A stretch of DNA of 6,336 bases from Bacteroidales bacterium (lineage in GTDB: Bacteria; Bacteroidota; Bacteroidia; Bacteroidales; UBA1402). Under the pieces are notes generated by a model that did no database searches, had not been told where the DNA came from, and saw nothing but the letters and a program-made list of their open reading frames with translations. The translations under genes were made by a program, and so were the position numbers. Below are positions 1-6,218 of the stretch, piece by piece. Location of the stretch: assembly GCA_003506275.1 (NCBI GenBank), contig DOBD01000064.1:1-6336 (forward strand). The letters are read 5' to 3'. Numbering within the stretch: position 1 is the first letter of the stretch; each line of letters starts with the position of its first letter.

Positions 1-251
1 ACAACGGTGTCTTGTACACCATAGCCGGCTTGATGGAATTCGTAAACGGCATGAAATTCAAAAACAAAAAAGCGGCCAGCTTCGGCACCTATGGGTGGCG
101 TGACGTGGCCTCCAAGAGTATCCAGACCCAGTTGAAAGAAGCGGGGTTTGAGATCATCATGGAGCCCATTTCGGCCAACTGGCGTCCCGATGACCACGTA
201 CAGGATTTGTGCGTGGCGTATGGCCGGCAATTCGCCCTGCTGACCCAATAG
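1..251 (+). CDS. Flavodiiron protein (A-type flavoprotein), C-terminal flavodoxin domain, 5' truncated
   Basis: The frame is open from base 3 with no start inside the window, so this is the 3' end of a longer gene; 82 codons are visible. The translation opens with NGVLYTIAGL, followed by the KNKKAASFGTYGW stretch and a final helix ending near YGRQFA. This order (NNGV-type loop, a 'KxKKAASFGSYGW'-like strand-loop, then a GFE strand) is the usual end of the flavodoxin domain of flavodiiron (FprA/ROO-type) proteins, where the GTYGW loop contacts FMN. Family members reduce O2 to water and/or NO to N2O at a di-iron site in an N-terminal beta-lactamase-like domain, which lies outside the window. 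The protein stops just after the flavodoxin fold, so there is no NorV-style rubredoxin or flavin-reductase extension. It is cytoplasmic and probably functionally unrelated to the exported pair downstream. An unrelated flavodoxin-fold protein is a less likely alternative. Confidence 0.88.
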   Translation, partial: NGVLYTIAGLMEFVNGMKFKNKKAASFGTYGWRDVASKSIQTQLKEAGFEIIMEPISANWRPDDHVQDLCVAYGRQFALLTQ

Positions 252-256
252 GGTCA
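241..256 (+). other. Perfect 6-bp inverted repeat across the flavodiiron stop codon
   Basis: TGACCC and its exact complement GGGTCA flank a 4-base AATA loop. The structure contains the TAG stop (249-251). No T-tract follows (the next bases are AAAGGGGCGG), so it is not a classical intrinsic terminator. It could be a weak mRNA 3'-end structure or chance. It lies immediately upstream of the next gene's start at 282, in the only gap before the T9SS/protease pair. Confidence 0.35.
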
Positions 257-281
257 AAGGGGCGGCCTGATAACCAAACGT

Positions 282-893
282 ATGAAAACACGCCCCTTTC
301 TGAATCTTACCTTGGCAGGTTGCAGTTTGCTACTCACTGTTTTTTGCCTGCCCATCCACGCGGTGACCGCCGTCCGTGTGGCTGTCAATCAACCACCACC
401 CCTTGAAATCGTCGGGCTTGATTTGTTTGCCATCGGTTCCACCGACATCCAATTGGGTGACGGCCTCCGTATAACCGGTGGCATGGCTCCTTATGGCTAT
501 GCCTGGATGGCCAACAATCAGCTGTTGGGCTCCAGTCTGCAGCTGACCGTACCTTTTTCCACCAACCTGATGTCGGTTTACCTCAAGGTGGTCGATGCCA
601 ACAACTGTACGTGTGTCCGTGCCATCGATCCCACGGGTTTGGACGATGTCACCGCCAGTGAAGGGTGGCTGGTATCGCCCAATCCGGCCAAAGACCACTT
701 GCTCATAGAACCAAAAACGTGGAAAGGCGGTTATCATGCCCTGCTTTACGATGCCCAGGGACGTCTTGTTTTGTTCAAAACCTTGAGCGGTCGGTCCATC
801 ATCCGCTTCACGCTTCCCGCTGGTTTGTACGTGCTGAGGTTGGAAGAAGAGGGTACCCATCAGACGTGTATCCATAAAATCATCCTGCTATGA
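282..893 (+). CDS. Small exported protein with T9SS type A C-terminal sorting domain
   Basis: The 203-residue protein starts at the only good ATG before a signal peptide (basic MKTR, hydrophobic to about residue 27, likely cleavage after IHA). An LAGC at 11-14 resembles a lipobox, but the hydrophobic core continues past it, so signal peptidase I is favoured. Residues 58-112 form one compact beta module with TGGMAPYGYAW and VVDANNCTC, resembling a single SprB/PKD-type repeat. Residues 121-203 match a T9SS type A sorting domain: VSPNPAKDHLLIE (131-143), LYDAQGRLV (155-163), LPAGLYVLRL (178-187) and the terminal HKIILL. Such domains direct passage across the outer membrane and usually anchoring to surface polysaccharide. 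No catalytic motif is present. The stop overlaps the protease start as ATGA, suggesting coupled translation and a shared role. An adaptor, chaperone or inhibitor of the neighbouring protease is my inference only. The exact family was not recognised. Confidence 0.85.
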   Translation: MKTRPFLNLTLAGCSLLLTVFCLPIHAVTAVRVAVNQPPPLEIVGLDLFAIGSTDIQLGDGLRITGGMAPYGYAWMANNQLLGSSLQLTVPFSTNLMSVYLKVVDANNCTCVRAIDPTGLDDVTASEGWLVSPNPAKDHLLIEPKTWKGGYHALLYDAQGRLVLFKTLSGRSIIRFTLPAGLYVLRLEEEGTHQTCIHKIILL

Positions 894-3800
894 GTACGCA
901 TCAACACTCCCTGACAGTCGTTGCCAAACGCCTCCGCCTGTATGGATACAGTCTTTTATTGGGCTGTATGATGCCCGTTTTGACGTTGTCGGCGGCGACC
1001 GATGTCACCAACGGTGCCTCAACTGAAGTCACCAACGGTGCCTCAACCGTTGCGGCTACCGGGCTGGCCACCGGTAAAGCCCTGGCTTTCTTCAATCAAC
1101 GCAGCCTGCGCAGCAAAGGGGCTGGTATGACCCAACGCCTGCTAACTCCGACCGATCTGGAAGTCGCTTACCGTTCGGCCGATACCGTCACCAATCCGGT
1201 GTATGGCTTTCAACGAGGCACCAACGGCTTTGTGTTGGTAGCGCACAACGCCGGTGAACCCGTCATTGTGGGCTATTCGGCGAATGGTATACTGGACGGA
1301 CGTCGATTGCCTGAGGCGTTGCACGTTCTTTTGAAAAGCTACGAGCAAACGCCGGCTGCCGAGGTTAAGGCCCCAGCCAAACTACCTGGTGACGTGCCCG
1401 TGGTAGCCCCATTGCTAACCCAACACCTGGATCAATTTTTACACCCCGAAGTAGGCAATTGCTACACCGGTTGCGTAGCGACGGCGATGGTACAACTCAT
1501 GGCCTACTACAAATACCCGGATCGCGGGATAGGCTCCAATTGCTATGCACACCCCACGTATGGCCAACTGTGCGCTTCTTTTGATTCCCTGTACAATTGG
1601 GTAAATCCCACGCAGGTCGACTACCAGCGCTTGTCGTATCACATGGGCATTGCCTGTAACATGAATTACTGTGGCAGTTCGGACGGCAGTGCTCCTTTCA
1701 ATTTCTCGTATTACGATGTCCTGCAGCGACATTTCAAGTACTATACCCATCGTGGCAGCACCGAATCGTACTACATCTACAACGAACTGGATCAACACCG
1801 GCCTGTGTACATTGAATTGTACGGAGACCCTGGACATGCGGTGATACTGGACGGTTATGACAACCTAGGCTACTTCCACATCGATTTTGGATGGGGAGGT
1901 AACTGGAACGGTTATTTCATGCTCAACAGCAACAGTACGTTTGAGGTGGCATACCGCTTTGGTACCAACATCGGAGGTACCGTGTTTGCGTCACCTTACC
2001 CCTTCGACGTGAACGAACAGGATTCCCTGGCTTTGGTTGACCTGCACGAAGCGACAGGGCTGAAGACCGGCTGGGATTTGACCAAGCCTGTTGTCAATTG
2101 GCGGGGGGTGCTGGTGATGAATGGCAGGGTGATCGAGTTGACAGTGGATAAAGCCTTAAACGGCCCATTACCCGAAACCTTGTCTCAGTTGACCGCCCTG
2201 CGTCGTTTGAATCTCAGGGGCTACCTGGGGCGGACCTTGCCTCCTTTCCTGACAACGCTGACCGACCTGAGGGAGCTATCGCTCACTGTATACAGTCCTA
2301 CCCAGATTGACTCACTACCTTCTGATATCGGTAACCTAAGTAAGCTTGAAGTCTTGGATGTCAAGGTGAAAGGGCGTTTTCCAGCCAGTTTCTCCAACCT
2401 GAGCAAGTTGAAGGTGTTCCGCAGCAGTGATGCCGGGTTGACCGGTGATATACCGCCCGCCTTGTTTGCCATGCCTGGTCTGGAAGAACTGGTGTTGGGG
2501 AATAATCAACTGACAGGCAGTATACCGGCCAGTATTGGCCAATTGACGGGCTTGACCAAGCTGTGGTTGCAAAACAACCGTCTTTCCGGCCCTTTGCCCG
2601 AAGAAATTGGCAACTTGACAGCATTGACCGACTTATGGCTTTCTGATAATCAGTTCTCCGGTTACTTACCTGAACGTTTGGGTGACTGTACCAAGCTGAG
2701 CGGTTTGTACATTGAAAACAACCAGTTTGAAGGCAAGGTGCCCGAGTCCATTTGTGACTTTCCTCATTTCACCAGTTTGAACATCAGTAACAACCGCTTC
2801 ACTGCCCTGCCTGACAGTCTAGGAAGGTTGGTTAATTTGCAGGAAATCAACGCAGCCAACAACCTGCTCGACTCCCTGCCGGCCTCCATCAGCCGCTTGT
2901 CCAAACTATTCCGGCTTGATGTGCGCGACAACCGCTTGAAGACCCTGCCTGACATGGGCCCCATGCCAGCGCTGTGGGATTTGAACGTATCGAACAATCG
3001 GTTGGAAACCTTACCGCCTTCCATGGCCACCCTAACGAAAGTGAGCGAGCTCTACGTGTCCAACAACCGTTTGAAGGAACTGCCTTCGTTTATTGGTCGT
3101 TTGTCCACGCTGACGTTTGCCAGTGTCAATGGTAACGAACTGACCAAGCTACCCACGTCCATGGTTGCGTTGACCAACCTGAAGCATTTTTATGCCCAGC
3201 ATAACGCGTTGGAAGGCCCACTGCCACAGCTTGACCACCTGGACTTGCTTTCCTTCAATGTGAGCTACAACCGCTTGCGTTTTGAGGATTTGAGGGTCAG
3301 TCAGTTGCGGGATAATATCATCCATACCGATGACTACGAGTTTTCCTATTATGAACAAGCCCCTGTCGCTTTGACCGATACCTTGTTCTTGCTGGACGCC
3401 TATGATACGTTGAGGCTGGATGCCCGTCAGCTCACAGGGATGACCGATACCACCAATGTGTATTGCTGGTACAAAGGGGAAACCATGCTGGATCAACAAT
3501 GGGGTGAACCCGTATTGACCCTATCCGGGCAGGATGTCGATGTCTACGATCACTATTGGTGCCGGGTGACCAATCCGCGCTTTGTCAACCTGGTCTTACG
3601 CACGGATACCTTGCTGGTAGCCTCGCCGTACGACAGCGCCTACCTGGCGGCCCGTCTGGTTGATACACGCTCGGGTGAACGGCTTGTCAGTGATGCACAG
3701 GTGAAACTTTGGCCGCCCGATGGGGTGAGGGGCGTGGTGACCTGGCAGACCTCCCAGGATTCCATCAACTGGGTACCAGTAGCCCCACAACCGACCATCC

Positions 3801-6214
3801 AGACCCTGGGCCTCACACCGGTAACCGTTGACGGCAGCCGGTTGACTGTTGAGCCCACCGAGAAGCGTTATTTCCGCTTTCAGGTGAAAGAAGGTAGCTG
3901 TGATCCCGTCTTGAGTGATGTGGTCACGGTAGTGCCCTATGGTACATCCCTGGTGGATACGGTGTTGAATGTGACCGATCAGGAAGTGACCATCATCCAC
4001 GACAGCCTGCAGGTCACCCTGCCTGCAGGATTAGCTGCCGAGGATGTACGGTTGTCCATCAAGCAGGTGCTCAATCCGCCAGCAGCTCCCGATTCGGTAC
4101 GCATGAGTACGGTTTTCGATGTGACCTTGAGTTCAGGAGACGTCTTCGACTTGCCCCTGCAAATTCGGTTTACCAACCTGGATAAGGCTGGGTTTGATTT
4201 GAACAACATTGACCGCTACAAAGCCGGCTACTATGATGAACAAGCCGGGCGTTGGGTGTATTATGAGGATGGAGCCATTTCCCTCAAGGATAGTTCGCTG
4301 GTGTTCAATACCTACCACCTCACGAAATTGGCTTGGTTTGAATTCGCTCATGGTTCGTATACACACCGCCTGACCAAGGGTAGGGTCAATGTGATCTATA
4401 AATATGGTGTGGGGTCGGAAGATAATTTCTACCAGGCGTATGAGATGAAGCACGTCAAAGGGAAAGCACTGGAAGCCTGGCAGGATACCTTGACCGATCC
4501 CGACCGCAACGGTAATCCCTACATGATTCAGGATATTGCCCACTACATGAACGAGATCATGAATACCTTCGAAAGCCTGGGGTTGGAAACACCCAGCCTG
4601 CGCTTTAATGTATATGTGGGTTGTATCAAGGATGGCAAGGGAGCCGGGGTGACCGATGCCGGCAGCTACCTGGCGGGCAGGGGCTATTTCTACGTGGATC
4701 CTACGTTTGCCAGCGATCCGGCTGACCTGCGTTCCACGCTTTCGCACGAATACATGCACTACACCCAGGACTACTACATGGTGATGCTGACCCACAATTA
4801 CTTCTGGGCTGAGGCTACCGCGCCCCTGGCCGACAGGATGGTCTGGGATGAAGCGGTGCAGGAAGAGGCTGAGCCTGAAGGGCTGCTTAGGCAGGGTTTG
4901 ATCTACGAAAAAGGCTTCCGCACCATCTACGATGCCTTGGCGCGCTCTTGGGATGACTATACCAACCTGCCTTTGCTGTCGAAGTTCCTGGTGGAATCGT
5001 CCGATGCCAACCTGGCCAGTACCTTTCTGCACTACCTGCGCAGTTATCGACCGGGTGAACGGCTCAAACCGGAGGTGCTCTTGAGGGAGTCTCCCTGGAC
5101 AGGCAGTTGGCTCAGCTACCTGGATAGCTACATTCAGACGTATTTGAAATCGACGGTGGGCGAGGAGTTTGATGCCTTTGTGCGTTTCCTCCTGGAAGGG
5201 AGTGAGAAAAAGTTCACGTTGTTGGCACCGGATGATCCTGATCCCCTGGTGAATTTGGATCAGTCAAACAAGTTTATCACGCAGAAGTATTACGTGTTTA
5301 AAAAAGGGGAGAGGAACAGACAGGATGAACTGAACCTGGAACTGCCTTACCTTTCGGCCAAACTGGTGCAACTGAGTAACTATACCCCCCGCACGAAACT
5401 GGTGGTGAAGTACAAACGAAATACCGAGGCCAATGAAAACCTCACAGTGTACCTGGGTACATACGACCCCAAAACCAAGCGGATGGTGTTTGAGGATCAT
5501 TCTCTCAAGGATACAAGTACTTTCCTCCTCGATGTGTTTGATTACTCAGCTGAGGGTAAACCGTATGTGGCCTATTTGTTGTTTGTGAACACAAGTACCG
5601 GTGAACCGGTGATTGTTGATTATGATTTGACCGTGATTCCTGTACCCGATTTGCGTTACTTCGATGATTTTGTATTTGCCAGCCAATGGGGTGGCACCAA
5701 TCTTCCCATCCACCGTCTGGCGTTGGGGGAATCGTCGGAGTTGACCACCCTGACCATTATTCCGGTCGTGTACAGGATTTATGCCGAACAGTATTACAGC
5801 ACCTTGTATTGGGAAAGTAACCTTGAGGGTAATGAAATCCATACCCGTGCCTGGTCGGACTGGGTGGAGCAAGAGGTCTCCTACAATTTTCTGACCGGTC
5901 AACTGCGCATCTATGAGCGGGAAAACTGGGGTGGACTGGGTGATGAGGCTACGTTGGACGACAGGGTGTTCACCCTGGAAATGGAAGGGGTTTGGTTTGA
6001 CGCTTTGCCACCCGGTGGCGATTCGCGCTTTGTGTTCAGGACAGCGAATACGGGTGAAACCCAGGCTGCCATCAAGAGCCTGACGTATACCAGACGGTTT
6101 GCTCCTTGGGATAGTTCAAAGGTGCCGCCTGGGTTAGGACCGGTGCAGGTGTACACCTACACTGGCACCGAATACCCCGACGAAAACGTGCGGTTCCATT
6201 TGTTCTTCTGGTAG
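890..6214 (+). CDS. Giant exported multidomain protein: C10 cysteine peptidase, LRR solenoid, Ig-like/ZU5-like modules and HExxH metallopeptidase domain
   Basis: The 1774-residue protein starts at the ATG that overlaps the previous stop. The N-terminus is basic (K13, R14, R16) with a hydrophobic core at 17-35 and probable cleavage near A35/A36. Domains in order: Spi-like pro-domain 63-155 (GFVLVAHNAGEPVIVGYS at 113-130); C10 peptidase about 170-370 (Cys195, His316); LRR cap 378-412 and about 17 LRRs to 801; Ig-like 824-911 (Cys859/Cys891, WYKG); second Ig-like 912-1017 (VTWQTSQD, then YFRF and a C-D-P-V-L-S-D-V-V ending); ZU5-like beta-sandwich 1022-1156 (LPAG at 1044-1047, YYDEQAGRWVYY); metallopeptidase-like domain about 1160-1440 (HEYMH at 1286-1290, WAEATA at 1306-1311); beta-rich, unrecognised 1441-1774. 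C10 enzymes are usually a few hundred residues long, so this is greatly extended. No T9SS sorting domain ends the protein. The likely role is extracellular proteolysis or host/glycoprotein interaction; the substrate is unknown. Domain calls are from motif recognition, strongest for C10 and LRR. Confidence 0.93.
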   Translation: MSTHQHSLTVVAKRLRLYGYSLLLGCMMPVLTLSAATDVTNGASTEVTNGASTVAATGLATGKALAFFNQRSLRSKGAGMTQRLLTPTDLEVAYRSADTVTNPVYGFQRGTNGFVLVAHNAGEPVIVGYSANGILDGRRLPEALHVLLKSYEQTPAAEVKAPAKLPGDVPVVAPLLTQHLDQFLHPEVGNCYTGCVATAMVQLMAYYKYPDRGIGSNCYAHPTYGQLCASFDSLYNWVNPTQVDYQRLSYHMGIACNMNYCGSSDGSAPFNFSYYDVLQRHFKYYTHRGSTESYYIYNELDQHRPVYIELYGDPGHAVILDGYDNLGYFHIDFGWGGNWNGYFMLNSNSTFEVAYRFGTNIGGTVFASPYPFDVNEQDSLALVDLHEATGLKTGWDLTKPVVNWRGVLVMNGRVIELTVDKALNGPLPETLSQLTALRRLNLRGYLGRTLPPFLTTLTDLRELSLTVYSPTQIDSLPSDIGNLSKLEVLDVKVKGRFPASFSNLSKLKVFRSSDAGLTGDIPPALFAMPGLEELVLGNNQLTGSIPASIGQLTGLTKLWLQNNRLSGPLPEEIGNLTALTDLWLSDNQFSGYLPERLGDCTKLSGLYIENNQFEGKVPESICDFPHFTSLNISNNRFTALPDSLGRLVNLQEINAANNLLDSLPASISRLSKLFRLDVRDNRLKTLPDMGPMPALWDLNVSNNRLETLPPSMATLTKVSELYVSNNRLKELPSFIGRLSTLTFASVNGNELTKLPTSMVALTNLKHFYAQHNALEGPLPQLDHLDLLSFNVSYNRLRFEDLRVSQLRDNIIHTDDYEFSYYEQAPVALTDTLFLLDAYDTLRLDARQLTGMTDTTNVYCWYKGETMLDQQWGEPVLTLSGQDVDVYDHYWCRVTNPRFVNLVLRTDTLLVASPYDSAYLAARLVDTRSGERLVSDAQVKLWPPDGVRGVVTWQTSQDSINWVPVAPQPTIQTLGLTPVTVDGSRLTVEPTEKRYFRFQVKEGSCDPVLSDVVTVVPYGTSLVDTVLNVTDQEVTIIHDSLQVTLPAGLAAEDVRLSIKQVLNPPAAPDSVRMSTVFDVTLSSGDVFDLPLQIRFTNLDKAGFDLNNIDRYKAGYYDEQAGRWVYYEDGAISLKDSSLVFNTYHLTKLAWFEFAHGSYTHRLTKGRVNVIYKYGVGSEDNFYQAYEMKHVKGKALEAWQDTLTDPDRNGNPYMIQDIAHYMNEIMNTFESLGLETPSLRFNVYVGCIKDGKGAGVTDAGSYLAGRGYFYVDPTFASDPADLRSTLSHEYMHYTQDYYMVMLTHNYFWAEATAPLADRMVWDEAVQEEAEPEGLLRQGLIYEKGFRTIYDALARSWDDYTNLPLLSKFLVESSDANLASTFLHYLRSYRPGERLKPEVLLRESPWTGSWLSYLDSYIQTYLKSTVGEEFDAFVRFLLEGSEKKFTLLAPDDPDPLVNLDQSNKFITQKYYVFKKGERNRQDELNLELPYLSAKLVQLSNYTPRTKLVVKYKRNTEANENLTVYLGTYDPKTKRMVFEDHSLKDTSTFLLDVFDYSAEGKPYVAYLLFVNTSTGEPVIVDYDLTVIPVPDLRYFDDFVFASQWGGTNLPIHRLALGESSELTTLTIIPVVYRIYAEQYYSTLYWESNLEGNEIHTRAWSDWVEQEVSYNFLTGQLRIYERENWGGLGDEATLDDRVFTLEMEGVWFDALPPGGDSRFVFRTANTGETQAAIKSLTYTRRFAPWDSSKVPPGLGPVQVYTYTGTEYPDENVRFHLFFW
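1001..1048 (+). repeat. Two tandem 24-bp units encoding (D/E)VTNGAST
   Basis: Units 1001-1024 and 1025-1048 are identical at 22 of 24 bases, sharing an uninterrupted 20-base core (GTCACCAACGGTGCCTCAAC). They encode DVTNGAST and EVTNGAST directly after the signal peptide, before the pro-domain. The period is a multiple of three, so gain or loss of a unit would keep the frame. The near identity at the DNA level suggests a recent duplication rather than selection on protein sequence. A flexible linker is the simplest role. Confidence 0.85.
1397..1999 (+). other. Peptidase C10 (streptopain-like) domain of the giant protein
   Basis: Residues 170-370 follow the C10 pattern: NCYTGCVATAMVQLMAYYKYP (nucleophile Cys195, here written from residue 191 as CYTGCVATAM), an upstream Gln182 that is the likely oxyanion-hole residue, GHAVILDGYD (general base His316), and FHIDFGWGG with W335. 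Against SpeB (Cys192, His340, Asn356, Trp357), the Asn and Trp positions read Asp332 and Phe333. The loop before the nucleophile is short and carries a second Cys (C191). The preceding Spi-like segment probably keeps the zymogen inactive until it is cleaved, as known for SpeB. Confidence 0.88.
2021..3292 (+). repeat. Leucine-rich-repeat solenoid with N-terminal cap (about 17 repeats, coding)
   Basis: Residues 378-412 (DSLALVDLHEAT, then GWDLTKP and NWRGV) look like the cap seen before plant-like LRRs in Bacteroidota. Repeats then begin near residues 412, 436, 460, 486, 507, 531, 555, 579, 603, 627, 650, 673, 695, 718, 741, 764 and 787. Repeats at 507-626 are 24 residues with a G-x-I/L-P step (NNQLTGSIP, NNRLSGPLP). 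Those at 627-763 are mostly 23 residues with a direct LP step (NNRLETLP, NNRLKELP). Such solenoids bind proteins or glycans, so substrate or host-surface recognition is a reasonable inference. Confidence 0.93.
4367..5209 (+). other. Putative gluzincin metallopeptidase domain of the giant protein
   Basis: Residues about 1160-1440 carry STLSHEYMHYTQDYY, giving HExxH with His1286, Glu1287 and His1290. The FWAEATAP motif lies 18 residues after His1290, and Glu1308 is the candidate third zinc ligand. The order 'HExxH-x-x-Q ... WxxEATA' resembles secreted bacterial metalloproteases of the kind annotated MXAN_6640-like. Before it, a helix (QDIAHYMNEIMNTFESLG) and a strand (RFNVYVG) fit the zincin N-lobe, and GRGYFYVDPTF fits the edge strand before the active-site helix. 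All three candidate ligands and the catalytic Glu are present. Family assignment is by motif only and activity is unproven. Confidence 0.68.
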
Positions 6215-6218
6215 GGGC

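Noticed and set aside
275..282. A TACGTTTG match to the Bacteroidota -7 consensus
   Set aside because: It is on the minus strand and points into the flavodiiron gene, where no minus-strand gene exists. An 8-base pattern with two free positions is easily a chance match.
209..406. A plus-strand open frame of 65 codons bridging the flavodiiron tail and the next gene
   Set aside because: It overlaps two well-supported genes in another frame, and its translation has no recognisable feature.
330..875. A 181-codon open frame on the minus strand opposite the T9SS-tagged gene
   Set aside because: The plus-strand frame has a signal peptide and a full T9SS sorting domain. The antisense translation shows no motif.
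4005..4029. Two copies of GCCTGCAGG, each containing an 8-base palindrome, 16 bases apart
   Set aside because: They encode the ordinary DSLQVTLPAG segment of the ZU5-like domain. There is no further symmetry or regulatory context, so chance is the simplest explanation.
4133..5032. A 299-codon open frame on the minus strand
   Set aside because: It lies wholly opposite the metallopeptidase region, whose frame has catalytic motifs and domain structure. Its translation is rich in I, H, V, Q and G with no recognisable domain, as expected for an antisense shadow.
5587..5614. Repeated ACCGGT hexamers (ACCGGTGAACCGGT)
   Set aside because: Short, within a conserved-looking beta-strand coding segment, and made of frequently used codons. 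There is no sign of a site with a function.
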